Made by a program: the position numbers and the translations under genes. From positions 372,001 to 436,000 of the forward strand of contig JAQSEB010000179.1 in NCBI GenBank assembly GCA_030063045.1: a stretch of 64,000 bases of DNA, in the 5' to 3' direction. Shown piece after piece: positions 33,399 to 45,785 of the stretch. Positions within the stretch are counted from its first letter, which is position 1, and each line of letters starts with the position of its first letter. The DNA is from Pratylenchus scribneri. Its lineage: Eukaryota > Nematoda > Chromadorea > Rhabditida > Pratylenchidae. The notes under the pieces were generated by a model. The model did no database searches. It was not told the DNA's origin and saw nothing but the letters and a program-made list of their open reading frames with translations.

Positions 33399-36300
33399 AT
33401 GCAACAACAGCGTTTGTTGGTTCGGGCTCGTGCCCTGGCTCGTCTCAAAACCCTTCCCGATTCTTTGCTTGGCCATTTGCTCAGCCAATCCGATCCATTG
33501 CCAGAACGAGTGCCTCAAGGAGTGATTTGTTTGTGGAAATAGGGCAAAATCGCCATAAACAATGCCTTTTTGTAGTATTTCGGCAAGGTGAACGAATCCA
33601 ACATTGGTATTTGTTATTGTCCGGCGAAGTGCAATTATTGGCACAAGAACAACAATTACTGACCATTATTAGGCCGGGCACAATATTCGGTGAAATTGTT
33701 GGCCAATGCCATTCGTGTGCCGCAAAAATCCTCAAAAGTGCTGAATTTGTTCGAATCGAACAAAATCATTTCCTTAGCCTTTACAATGTTCCTCTTTTGG
33801 CCTATATAATTTGCATTTATAATTGAAATTCAGAAATGGGCCGACCAATTGCAGCCTTGCATGCTGCCAATGGAGGATTTGAGTGCCATTCCCGAAACAT
33901 CAGCAGCATTTTCAATGGCAAATGGCCAAAGGAAAATTAGCAGACAATTGCCAAGGTCCCCTTCGGAGAGGAGAAAAAATCATCGAATTGGGAAGGAAGG
34001 AAGCAAAAATGATAGCGGAAATGACAAAAATATACATTTAAATGGATTTAGCCGAGATCAAATTGACCAAAATGAACAGATGAAAAGGGAAAGAAATCAT
34101 CAAGGAGGGCATTCATCAAAGAAAATTGTGGAAAATGGACAAATGATGAAAAGAAAGGAAAATGAAGGAAGCAGAGGAATACATTTACTCGATTTGGGCC
34201 CAACAAATTCTTCGATTGAGGGCAAAATGCAAATTGCCATTGGTCAATTGGGCAGAGCAATGTCGGCAAAATCCAATTCCCAAGTAAAAGTCATAATAAT
34301 AATTTGTCTCATTTCCTCATTCAATTTTGGATTGCTGGCTCCGAATTCTGTGCCAATTTCCACGTCATTTGGGTCCAATGTCTTGGCCAACCCCCAACCA
34401 GCCATTTAATCGCAATTGGTGTTGGTCAAGCTCTACTCGATCGTGCCTATCTATTTCCGGCCAAGGCCGACCATCAATCCCAATTTCTCAATTCCTCCAC
34501 AGCAATTTATCATTGGACATCATTGCCTATTGAAAATGGAATTGATGGAGAATCTGAAGATTCATTGATGGATTCTATTCTATTTTTGGCAAATGTTGGC
34601 GCAGATTCCCTTCTTCAATGCATCCTAAGAAAATCGTAAATTCCACTTTTATTTAATCATTGTTTATTTATCATTATCAGAGAAGAACAAAGAACGGAGG
34701 ATGAACTGGAATTGGTCCATGAGGAAATGAACCATATTCGTGCGTTCAATCACCTCAGCCGTGGAATGAAACGAGGATTGGCAAAAGTGATGGGATTGGA
34801 AATGGCAGAACATGCTGGCACAGTCATATTCAGGGAAGGGGAGCCGGCGAGGAGTTGGTGAGATATTGAATGAATAAACAATTAATATTAACCTTTTAAT
34901 AGGTTTGTCGTGCTTCGGAGCACATTGGAGGTGAAGGCTAATGGAAAGCGGGTTAGCTAGGCTACTATTGGAGATTCCAAATAAATGTTGGCATTTTGCA
35001 GTCAATTCTACGTGAGGGCGATGATTTCGGGAAATTGGCATTGTTAAATGGAAATCCAAACAACAATAACATTGGGCAAAATATTAATAAATCGCGTCGA
35101 CAGGCCACTGTGGTGACTGCCCAGGATGGATGCCAACTTTTGAAGGTGGATTCCGCCGATTTTCAACGAATTCTCCGGGAGGTGGAGTCGGACACAATTC
35201 GATTGAAACAAACAACAATGGACCCACAAAAAGATGAATTAGTGTTGCAAAGGGACCCAAAAGGACGGTCAGTCTATCAGAATTGCTATGGTAGGGGATA
35301 ATTTAGTAGCTACGCCTTTCAGGAAAAGCTATAGATCATTGGGAAGCTAATTGTCCTTTACAATTTGACATTTTTAAATTTTATGAAATTGATTTTAAAA
35401 TATGAATCACAATTTTTTGAAGAAAATTATCTCATATTACAAATTTTTAAGCTTTTAGAAAATTATAATCTACTTTTATAGAACAATTAGATTATTTTGA
35501 AATGGCATATTGCCTTCTTTAAATGGCTGTTCCTTGTTGAATTATGGCCAAAATAAAGGCGTAGGTACAATCAATCCACAATACAGTATTGATTATTGAA
35601 TCGTTCTATTTCGCCTCAGGGCATCCTGTTCAATCACTATTTTTCCCCTTTAAATTATTTCTTATTTTTTAGCCATTCTCTGGTTGCTGGAATGCCCGAG
35701 AAAATCCTCGAGGTCATATTATCTTAATAACCAATTCAATATTTTGTTTTTCAGTATATTTTGGAAACTCGTGTTGAATTAGGTCCAGAAGAATATTTAT
35801 TGGAGGAAGCTTTGCTTACCCAACCAATTTGGATGCCTTCAAATCGACTTTGTGATGCCCTCAAATTATATTATTCCACTGGATCACTTGGCTATTGCCC
35901 TCCTACTCCTTTGGAATATTGGCCATCCGAATATTTGGCTGAATTTGAGCAATCTTTGGCAGCCAAAAGAAGGGCCATTCAATTTATAATTGCTTGGCAA
36001 AATATTCTCGGCCTTCGATTCTTCCTTGACCCAATTGCCAATTCATTTGTGGAAGAAATGTACAGTTGCCTTTTGGAGGATTTTAGCCAAATGGAAATGG
36101 CCAACAACAATCAAATGGATGCAACAATGGCCCAAATGCAAGAATTGATGGGAATTAGGGAAAAGGCAATGCAAAGGTTTACAATATCCCTTAATTATCC
36201 AAAATGAATTCATCATTTTAAATTTAGGCTTTGTTTGCCATCAAGAATTGTGCTCGATTGTGGCATTTATAGTTCAAATGCGCCAGCACCAAATCCCGTT

Positions 36301-37585
36301 TTGCCTTCTGATATTTGTGAGAAATATTATTTTGCTTAAAATCATTATTTCCACAGGTAATCAAACAATATTGTTGCCTGATTCCAGCCAAATTACATTC
36401 CAAATTCGCCTCGATCAAAACGCCAATGAAATTGCCAAATTGGCCAGACTTGGACGGCAACATCGTCCAATTGAACAAATAGGACAAAATAATGTGGAAG
36501 AATGTTGCCTTCTTTTTGAACTTTCTTCTGATGGTCAAAAAATGCCGATTAATGGGGAGGAATGTTCAGTGCCAACAATGCTTTCACCTGGAGCCATTTT
36601 ATTGGCCACATTGCCCTCCGAAATTGGCCAAATTCCAGTAAAGATTCCATCATTCTTTCCAATCAATTTTCTCGATAATTAGATTTTCCCTCATCCATCT
36701 AAACCAATTCTTTCAATGCATTCTTCGTTGGTCCTTTTGTTGGGTCCTGATCGACTTGCCCGTGCAATGACTCTTTTCCATTTTAAATTGCTCAATGCAA
36801 CTTCTGAGGCCGAATTGATGATCCAAGTGTTGGGCAGAGATCAAGTAAATTAATCCTTCCTCCCCTCTCCATTAATCTTTTCTTCAAAGTTTTCTGCCAG
36901 ATTGGCGCCTTCAAATTTGGATTTGCTTTTTCGCCGTTTCGCCCAACTCCAATTTTGGGCCGCCTCTGAAGTTTTGTTGGCCCCAGATTTGACCCAACGA
37001 ATGGCCATTCTGCGTGGCCTCATTCAATTGGCACAAAGGGCCAAAAACCATCGAGATTTGTTGGCCATGGCCGCCATTTGTCTTGGCTTAAGCACATTGC
37101 CGATTAGTCGATTGGGAGGCCTTTGGTCCAAATTGCCTGGACGAATTGCCCAAATTCATGCCCAGAATCAGGCATTGCTTTGGCCAGCAAGGGGCCATCT
37201 GAATTATCGACTTTTTGTCAGCTCACTGCGAATTCCATTGGTCCCATTTGTGCCACTTTTATTAAAAGTATAAAATAATGAAAAATTTAAATGTGAAATT
37301 ATGCCCTCATAAATTAAGGAAATGGATTTTTTGCACGAAGGAAGACCAAGTCATTTGGCCGATGGACTTGTAAATTGGGAGAAAATGCATATTCTTGGCC
37401 AACATTTGCGAACATTTCAACGGGCAAAAGGTCAACCCGAAATGATTGGCCAAATTATTGATGAATTGAGCCGAGGAAAACAAACTCAATCGGATGAAGC
37501 ATTAATCAAGGATTTGCATATAATTGAGGACCAACGAGAATTGATGCGACTTTCAATGGGAATTCAACAAAGGGAGGGAATTTAG
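33399..37585 (+). CDS. epac-1: EPAC-type cAMP-regulated Rap guanine nucleotide exchange factor
   Basis: Cytosolic GEF that activates Rap GTPases on cAMP binding. Domain order: cNBD-A (GVILFRQGERIQHWYLLLSG, FGEIVGQCHSCAAKI), a Lys/Asn-rich linker, DEP (TSHLIAIGVGQALLDRAYLF), cNBD-B (AGTVIFREGEPARSW, DDFGKLALLNG), the EPAC signature VAGMPEKILE before the REM domain (ILETRVELGPEEYLLEEALL), RA (ITFQIRLDQNANEIAKLARL) and CDC25 catalytic domain (ARAMTLFHFKLLNATSEAEL, NLDLLFRRFAQLQFWAASEV, EMDFLHEGRPSHLADGLVNW). The end is at 37583-37585. Intron 33529-33575 (47 bp) restores the frame in cNBD-A. The join before DEP (near the A run 34286-34289) does not resolve. cNBD-A lacks the phosphate-binding Arg; cNBD-B has an insertion in that loop. 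Confidence 0.92.
35300..35750. other. Long EPAC intron
   Basis: About 400 bp between the cNBD-B exon and the exon that carries PEKILE, well above the usual 50 bp. AT-rich; no repeat family of this window was recognised. Confidence 0.4.
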
Positions 37586-37859
37586 TCGGTGACATTTTTA
37601 CATCTTAATTTGTTGTTTTGATGAAAATTATATGAATATTTTAAATAAATAGTTGTTATTTCTTTTTGCTAAAATTTTATGGATATGAGTCAAGGATTTC
37701 AGGAATACGGATTAAACACGATTGCATAAAAGCTAATTCATGAATTTTCCATAAATTTGACTAATTTTGCTCAAAAAATGATTTACTTTTTAAAATGAAT
37801 CCCATAAAAATATCAAATAGATGAATTAAATTGTTGATAGATGTATGTTTTTACGGTTG

Positions 37860-38226
37860 GGGTCATTTCCGTCTCGGCCATTTCCGTCTCAGTCAACGAT
37901 TTTGACAAATCCATAGCTCACCAGCCAAATCAATCAAAATGATCTATCTAAAATGATCATAACCTGAAGTATCTATTAGCTATTTATTGGTATATTGATG
38001 ATCATCCAAAATTGAAATGTTCTGTCCAAGTCATGGCCATAAATACAAAAATAAAGGTGATTTTTCAAAGTTTTTTTTGGCCACAACTTGGCCAAAACTT
38101 TACATTTTCGGATGATCTTTATACCAATGGATAGCTAATAATTAGGGCTCTTAAATGCCCCATAGATTGGGTGGGGACTGGTCAAAATCGCTGACTGAGA
38201 CGGAAGTGGCTAGACGGAAATGTCCC
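37860..38226. mobile_element. Inverted-repeat element with TTTCCGTCTC ends
   Basis: About 367 bp. Left end GGGTCATTTCCGTCTCGGCC then ATTTCCGTCTCAGTCAACGA; right end, read inverted, GGGACATTTCCGTCTAGCCA then CTTCCGTCTCAGTCAGCGAT. The terminal inverted repeats are about 50 bp and weaker complementarity continues inward (TTTGGCCA, GATGATC). No ORF. Looks like a foldback or MITE-type element; a target duplication was not seen. Confidence 0.78.
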
Positions 38227-38301
38227 TCGCCGAGGTTTTTTATCTTCTTTCAAGGCATATCATTTTCTTCCTCGCTTCATTTAGCCGCAATTTTTGGTTC
38301 C

Positions 38302-40022
38302 TCAATCTCCTTCTCGCTTCCCTTCCTGTTTCATTACTTCCTCGGCTCTTTGTATTTTCTCCTCGAATCCTTCCTTTGGCCAACGATAAAGCACCCATCC
38401 CCCATTGTGTTCATCGGTCAAATTGATGGCTCCAATCTGAAAAATATGCTATATTCCATTAAAATCATTTCCATTCTTTTTGACCTCTTTAAAGAATGCA
38501 ACATGTCCGGGAAAGGAATTTGGACTTGGAGGCTCATTAATGGCCCCGTTTGATGTGCCAATGCCAACAGCCTCCAATGCCGAGGCCATCCATTCAATTC
38601 TTTCAGCCTCCAACTCTGATCCTATCTAGAATTTGTCAATGCATAATTTGGGAATATATTTTTGCTTACTTTGGCCAATTCCCCGAAAATTAATGTGCCG
38701 GCCTCCATCAAATGTTCTGACTTAACCAACTTCAAGTCATCCAACCAAATATACTTTAATGAATTTAATATTAAAATGTTAATGAATGGAATGAACTGAC
38801 TGGCCCAGTCCATGAGGAATATGCATTGCAATGGAAAAGGGCCATCCCCACAATTTGGGCACCCTTTTTCACGGTCACACTTCCCAAACTTCGATGCTCC
38901 TTCTCATTTTCCTCGTCATTCACATTTAACAATTTGGCCAAATTTTTGCCCAAATGTCCTTCAGCAACATGATGTTTTTTGTGTTTGTATAAATGCCCAT
39001 TAGCATCACCGTGTCTTCCATGACTTTTTGATTTGCCAAAAAGGTTTTCCCATTGTATGGCCAATTCTTCCGCTTTAACATCCTGTTTGGCCATTCCATG
39101 TTTTTTACAAGATTTTCCAATGGAAGTTATGCTAACATGTAATCCATTCTTTACCTAAAATAACCCATTTTAATCTCACAAAAAATATTCCATTTTCACA
39201 TGGATTTTGGCCGTCTTTTTCAATAATTCATTGGATTTTTGAATAGGAAATCGCCAATAATTCATTTCAATTTCGGATTTTGATAAATTCACAGCCTTTT
39301 GTCTATTGTAAAATGAAATAGCCCCAACATTTTTTTCGGGCACTGTCCATTCAATGCTATTCACGCGATGTTTTGATGCCATCTTTAATTTTTATTCAAT
39401 TTTTCAAAATATTCCCATTCCACCCCCCCCCCCCCATCTTTACCTTTGCCAATTCCAGAAAAATTAAATCTGCCAACTTTGTTCCTTTTCCTCTATATCC
39501 CTCTTTTATGAAAAAGTCCTCCAAATGCATAATCTGTCATTTTAAAATGGATTTTGTTCAAAATTCCCTCTCCAAACCAACTTTTCCCTCCTCACTCGAT
39601 GCCGCAAAATAATAAATTGCATAGGCCACAAATTCGTTTTTAGGTAAATCTTCATCATTTACCACAAAACATTCCATTATTTTGCTTTCCAAATGTTCTC
39701 CAATTTGTTCATTAGTCAATTTAATTGTGTCATTTTCCTCTTTCTTTTCGACTTTGCCATTTTCCTTTTCCTTATTCTCTGTGACACTATCAAGATGGTC
39801 GGACAATAATTGATACAATTTCCGTAGACTGTCGTTGACATCTTCCTTTTTGGCCATTCGAATTGTGAATTTCCCATATTTTGCAATTATTTTATTGGTT
39901 GTTTCAGCGTGTAATTTTGGATCCGATGGCCCCGATTGCAATTTCGCTTTTGCTGGATGACCGCCAGCAACGAATATTCCATGGAATGAGAGGAGGAGGA
40001 GAAGTGCCAAAAGAAGCAACAT
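38302..40022 (-). CDS. Secreted protein with two tandem GNAT (SSAT-like) acetyltransferase domains
   Basis: Signal peptide MLLLLALLLLLSFHGIFVAG, then domain 1: FTIRMAKKEDVNDSLRKLYQ, FVAYAIYYFAASSEEGK, LEDFFIKEGYRGKGTKLADL (acetyl-CoA loop) and ISFYNRQKAVNLSKSEI. Domain 2: KQDVKAEELAIQWENLFGK, AQIVGMALFHCNAYSSWTG, YIWLDDLKLVKSEHLMEAGT, FFKEIGAINLTDEHNGGW, YRWPKEGFEE, stop at 38302-38304. Both follow the spermidine/thialysine N-acetyltransferase layout. A 48-bp GT-AG intron (39126-39173 region) joins them in frame; if it is not used, these are two adjacent genes, the second lacking its beginning. Domain 2 has no clear R/Q-x-x-G-x-G loop (SEHLMEAGT), so it may be inactive. An in-frame upstream ATG exists at 40082. 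Confidence 0.78.
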
Positions 40023-40674
40023 TGTCTTGTCGTTTGAAGAATGAGGAAATCCCCAATATTGGCCAATTATAAATACCCTCAAATCTGTTTCGATTAATTC
40101 ACTAATCCCTCAGCCTTCTCTGCTGGATTTGGGCCAATCACACCTCCACCAATCATCTTTCTTTCCTATTCAAAATATTTCCGGCGGGAGGGTCCTATCA
40201 CGGGTATACCACGGCTGATCATCACTCATTCCATCCCTCAATCCCTTCCGATTGCCTCAATATCCATTTCAGGGCATATAATCCACCATTATTCCATCAC
40301 CAAAAATACCCTTCCATTCAAATGCCCTTCCTTCCCCCACTAATTTTGGGTCCAATGTTCGTTTAGTCATTCTTCACCCAAACCCAATCAAATAAACAAA
40401 AATTGATCAGTTTATTCTGTTTTGATGTTCGATCTTTATATTTTTTTTATAGTAAATATTCTAAAATATTGTACAAAAATATAATTATGCATTTATTGAC
40501 AATTCTATGAACCCTTATAATAATTATTATTTCAATTTGTTGAATTTATTGTATTATGCCATCATTCTTCCATATATTATTCTTAAAAGGCTGGAGGCGA
40601 ATTGAAATTTGGGCATTGAAATTGGTCAGGCCATCTAAATAAATTTGTCAATTTCCTGCATATTGTCCTTGAAA
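40023..40674. other. Intergenic, nothing recognised
   Basis: Spacer upstream of the GNAT gene and downstream of the transporter gene on the same strand. No feature recognised. Confidence 0.45.
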
Positions 40675-43629
40675 TCACCTCGAAATATTGCGGAATGCCC
40701 CACAACAATGCATTGAATGAATGTGGCCAATTGAATGAGAAGATGATGAAAGATAACAAGGCCCACTAAATTCGCTGGTTGCCAATTCTTTCAGTGCCGA
40801 ATTTGTTGCGGCCAAACCACAAAGGACGGCGATAACTGTAAAAGAAAAAGGGGAAGGCGTTTATTAAAGAAAGGAATATTTTTGTACCAATTACGGCAAC
40901 ATTTAATGCCAATCTGGGAAATGGAGTCCTTTTTATCACTCTTAAATAAGGTAATTTTAAAAAATATTAATGATATTAATCACTCTTGAAAAGTGGGAAT
41001 TTGAATTGGTTGTTCATTTTGCGTTGATTCTTTATATTTTGATATGTTTTGTTCAGATGCATGCAAATAAAGGTGAAAAAGGCAGGGAAAAACAGCGGAA
41101 CTTAATGCCACTAAATAATTTAGGGAAGAATAAAAAGGGAGAAAGAATGGATTGACCAGTGGTTCCGCCAATTAAATTGAGAATTGGCCCGAAACTGGGA
41201 ACAGTGAGTGCCACAAAAACAATGGAAGCCATCACAAAAGTGCGCACAACAATTCGTTGCCAACAAAAATCTGTCAACAAATGTCAAATATATTTTAAAT
41301 TATAATTTTTGCTAACGATGTGGAATATTGAGGAAATGTTCGCATTCTTGGTTGAGCGGATTGATGACAATTGTGAGGGTCAAAATGCAATGAAGGGCGA
41401 TGAACAAATTGGCAAACTGAATGAGTGAAAATGTAAGGAATATTTATTTGACAATGGGGAAAACTTGTTGAATTATTCCCGTTTGAATGGAGGAAATGAT
41501 GGAATCATGGAGGGAATCGCCGTAGACAAAATAGCCCAAATAGGAGATTGGGACGTACATTGTGGCCACAACTGTGTGGGGAAGAGGTTTGAATTGAATT
41601 AACAACCGGGAGAGATAGGACAATTAAGTTTTTGTTCCATTCTTTTGGAAGCTCAACAAGGAAGCAACTAATTAGAAGGTGATATGGCACTTGAAAACCC
41701 TACAAATCCTCAAAAATTGCTTACTTAGTTTTGTGGAAAATAACTCGAGATAAGTCTTTTCCTAAAAATGCGGGTTTATTAGATATTTTAAAGAGGTGTT
41801 AGCTTTCATAAAAATAATAAGACCAAATTGTAATAGGAATAGGACACTTGAGCTCCAATGGCATATTAGCACTCAATATACGGTATGACAAACTCACTAA
41901 GGAATGCGAGGAGCGAAGAACGTGTGAATTGCCGGGGTCGACGCATATCATGCTGAATTGAGGGAAAAACACTGTGACCACCAAAAGCAAAAAAGAAAAT
42001 GCCAATTGAAAGGAAGAATTTGGAAGTTTTGAATTGGGGATGATGGGCATTGGGGGCACATTTTGGCAGGTCAAGAAGGGAACCGAGGAGAATGAGGAGA
42101 ACAGAAAGGGAAGTGGTCAACATGGCCAAAACAACGGCCAACCTTATGGAACGGGTAATTTTTTTGATGAGGGATTCAGATACCAAAAATCCTGAGGTGA
42201 TTTGAGGAAAGTGGCAGGCAAAAGTGCAATGGCCAACAAAACGCACATTACGCAAGGACCAATTGTGTTTTGATTGGCGCCAAATGAATTCCACAATTCA
42301 CTGATTATTTTGGCACCCAACAAAATGTAGACAATTGAAACACCAAAAAGCTGGACAAAAAATGCTCACAAATCATCTTTCTCCCATTCACCATAAAATT
42401 CAATGTGATTGATGTGATCAATCGGGCTCGTTCCCCCATCGCCCTGAATGCCATTTCGGCATATGGCTTTCGGCAATGTTCGCGTCCATATGATTCTGGC
42501 CATCGACGGCACATATTCAACCAATTCTTCAGCAAAGATAAATAAATAAATTATTCCGAATTTACTCACTTCCCCCAAAATATGGGCAGTGTAGAGGAAT
42601 GCAGCGCCGATGAAAAGCATCGAAAGGGAACCAACAAATAGGCCTAAAAATGAATTTAAATATTAATAAATCGATGGACCCGAATTAAGCAGTGCAATTG
42701 GAATGGCCACAACACCGCCTCCAGCCATATCGGCCACAATGAAAAGGGCGGTGGTGATCCATCCAAGGCCATTGTTCATTCGACGATGGCTGAACATATC
42801 CGGTTGGTACTATGAAATGAATGATCACAATTAAAGAATATACTTTTGCTTATACCTTTAATTTGCCCTTTCGGCGATTGTCTTCAACCTCCCTTCTTTC
42901 CGACATTTTTTGCCAATCTGATTAAAATTTTTATTTTTCGTATTTATTTGCGCATGCAAAAAATATTCATAAAAATTGTTGCAAATTTGCGGCGGGAAGT
43001 CGCCTCGGAATTTACAATTTACAGCCAATTCTATCATCAATTTCCCCCATTCCCCCGTTTCCATCCTTTTAACAGACAATAAATCGTAAAAAATGGAAAA
43101 TTGCGGGAAAAACACAGCCCACCCATTTTACATTTACTATTTTATTGGGTGAAAAATATTCTGTCCCTTCATTCAAATAGCTTAAAGAAATCTTAATTCG
43201 GATTCAGAAGTGGTCTAAATTTGATGAATTATTAGGTTTAAGTTTAGCAAATTTGGTCATTATATAGGTAGCCCAAATTTGGAGATTGATTGGAAATTAC
43301 AAGAAATTTAAGCCAAAACTGGCAGTTTTATGGCCATAACATTTTGACCAATTATGTTTGATCAATTAATAGAATGTACAAAATTCAACGAGGACACAAA
43401 ATTATTGACGAATTTATGAATATTTCTCATTGGTTTTGCAATTGGAAATACCTGTTGAAGTCCCTTGAATGCCTTCATCCTCCTCATCGACTTCATCGCC
43501 ATCTGCTGCCAATGAACAAAGGAGAGGCCGATTCAAAGCATCCGGTGAATGTGAATTGAATCGACGAGTCGATGAAGAATGAGGGGAATGGAAAGTGCGA
43601 ATGAATCCATTGATCAATGAATTCAACAT
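40675..43629 (-). CDS. AAAP-family (SLC36/VGAT-like) amino-acid transporter
   Basis: Proton-coupled amino-acid transporter with about 11 helices, in plasma or vesicle membrane. The exon at 42906 starts at [16 protein letters not shown]; helix 1 is [20 protein letters not shown], followed by a loop with [20 protein letters not shown], a central [20 protein letters not shown] (the conserved G-H..FP.I..DM), [52 protein letters not shown] and a C-terminus [23 protein letters not shown]. About ten exons. An N-terminal exon (43629-43447, [20 protein letters not shown]) joins in frame and is included with less certainty. One intron of 330 bp interrupts the helix after SLLAFL. Confidence 0.9.
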
Positions 43630-44596
43630 TTCAAATAATTATTCGAAAATTTCAGGGAATATTTATTTAAAATTCATTTTAATTTTTTTCCTAATTTATA
43701 ACCGCGGGCGGATGCCAGCGAGTTTTTCACGTGAAATGACTTTTTGGGGAATGAATGGTGTGGCGGGCGGTTGGCGGGGATGAATCAATATTAAAAAAGG
43801 GGTGAAGAGGACTCAATATTTGTTTTGTTGGGTAGTTGCTAATTGCGCGAAAAAATGAACATCGAGAATGGACACTCTTTTGGGCGAATTGAGCAATTGT
43901 GAAAAGGGGAATACTTTTGGGTAAATTATTGACGAGATTGGAGGAAAACAGCAGCAATGAATATGGGAATATATGGAATGGGAAAGTGCATTTGATTTTG
44001 GGGAGAAAAAGCCGATGGATTGGCTGCGGCTGGTAATAGAATATTGGAGAAAAAAAATGGATGGATTTATTTGGATAGATTTGAAGAAGGAAGGAAAAAG
44101 ACCAAATTGGGAATTGGGGAATGAAGGTGGAAATTCAACAGAAAAAGAGAATATTAAAGAGGGATTGGGGCTTGGGGGATGGTGTGTTGATGAATAATTA
44201 TTCTCGAATCGGGTTTGGCCAATTTTGGAAAGGAAATTTGTTCCTTTTCATATGTTATCCATATTTTGTTCTTTTTGGAAATTAATCATAATTATTTTCA
44301 ACTAAAGTAAATAATGAATATCGTTGAAAAAATAGAAAAAGGGCACTGAAAACATTAAAAAAATATTTCCCATTACCAACAATTGTTAATCAAAAAATAG
44401 TCCAATAATTGAAAAATCACTTCATTCCATTCCACTCTCATAAAAAAAATCTATTCAAATTCATCATTTTTGTGCTGGCTGTTGCCCAACTGCTTGTCAT
44501 CTGAATCCTTGCCCAAATCTCCAAAACATTTTGAAATTTTCCTTGCATGGCTTAAACATTTTCTTTTTAATTAATTTCCTTTTTCCATATGAGGCT
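43630..44596. other. Intergenic, nothing certain
   Basis: Upstream of the transporter gene. It includes a purine-rich stretch around 43970-44200 with a 74-codon plus-strand frame that has no family resemblance. No repeat recognised. Confidence 0.4.
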
Positions 44597-44880
44597 TCAC
44601 TTTTTGTACGGTTCGACTGGCCGCTGAGCGAGCGCAACAATGTCTTGATGGGCTTGACTGGCTCCCGGAATCAGTGTATCCTTAAAAAATTCTAATTTGA
44701 ATTGAATGGCACTTTCAAGGTTACAGTAATAGAATTTGCTGCCAAAATAGCACAGATCCATTGGACAATAATGCCGTCGCCTTCAATGTTTTTTCCTAGT
44801 TCCAGAAAAATTAACAACTCCTCAAAGCCTAGCCTCTTTTTTAAATCATTTTCTCTTAATAAAGTAAAAGGTTTATCAGA
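44597..44880 (-). CDS. Unidentified gene, 3' exons
   Basis: A relatively GC-rich final exon (44597-44680) encodes DTLIPGASQAHQDIVALAQR and PVEPYKK before TGA. A 45-bp GT-AG intron joins it in frame to an upstream exon with ENDLKKRLGFEELLIFLELG and IVQWICAILAANSIT. The conserved look of the last exon suggests a real gene, but the 5' end is unclear and no family is recognised. Confidence 0.4.
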
Positions 44881-44997
44881 ATATAAATAAATGCTTGAAA
44901 TCATTTTGATAATATATAGTATGTTTGTATTTGTATTATGTCTCATCAATTTGTTGATCGAATGGACGGACAATCAATTTAAGGAATTTAGTTTTGT

Positions 44998-45785
44998 GAA
45001 ATGAAAAAATTGCCGGCAATTGGATTGGCCAAATTTTGTTCTTTGGCAAAATTTTCAATGCTCCATTTTGACCGTTTTTTCACTATAAATTGAGGATATA
45101 TTCACATCAGTTAATTTTGGTCCACCTGGTTCAATATTTAATTTCCCTGGCTGTTGATAGACCAAAACCAAATATCGATGGGGACCTTTATAATGAATGG
45201 ATTATATTTTAATTTGATTTGTCAATTTTATGGCTAACCACTTCCCGATGGAGGTGATGGGCCCTGATATTGGGTCAGCACTTTCCCCTGGTCAATTTCC
45301 CTTCCAGCGGGAATATTCACCACCAACCAATGAAGCCATTCACTGATTTGAGAGGGTGAGGGGCAAGTTAAATGAAGGGTATTTCGGATATTCACCTATT
45401 AGTTGGATTTGCCCTTGAGGGCGCATCAGGGTCGACCATGGCTACGGTATATTTGGCCGCCATTTTGTTTTTGTGAATCCCATTCGACATTGGGTTGAAC
45501 ATTTGTCTGTTCCGGTGTCAAAAGATTGCCCAATTCGGCCTCATGACCATCTGAGAATTTCACTTTGGCCAATTCCGTTGGCCCTTCTTCAAGCACTTTC
45601 GGCACAATATCATTTTCAATGAAAGCTTTTGTAATGCTTAAAAGGGGATGGATAAATGGAGGAAATACGAATTGATGGACAAAAACGGACATGGTTGAAT
45701 CAGCCATTGCCAAAGGGCACAAAATGAAAAATTGTAGAAGAAAAACAATTGGAAAGAAAGTGGCAAAAATTCGATTATTGACCAT
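44998..45785 (-). CDS. Secreted phosphatidylethanolamine-binding protein (PEBP), two frame breaks
   Basis: Small PEBP-fold protein with a signal peptide (FFPIVFLLQFFILCPLAMA). The order of motifs is complete: AFIENDIVPKVLEEGP, GNLLTPEQTNVQPNVEW, YTVAMVDPDAPSRANPTNR, EWLHWLVVNIPAG, YQGPSPPSG, HRYLVLVYQQPGKL, SKWSIENFAKEQNL, NPIAGNFF, stop at 44998-45000. The ligand-site D-P-D-A-P and H-R-Y elements are present. Two single-base frame breaks occur, each at an A run of the coding strand (T runs at 45468-45472 and 45075-45080 on the plus strand); removing one base at each gives the full family sequence. Either a recent pseudogene or assembly errors. Start ATG 45785. Confidence 0.85.

Noticed and set aside
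33522..33575. Frameshift in the first cyclic-nucleotide domain of EPAC
   Set aside because: A 47-bp GT-AG intron (33529-33575) removes the stop and restores the conserved GVILFRQGE.
39423..39435. Run of 13 C in the GNAT gene
   Set aside because: It lies in an intron; a simple homopolymer without sign of function.
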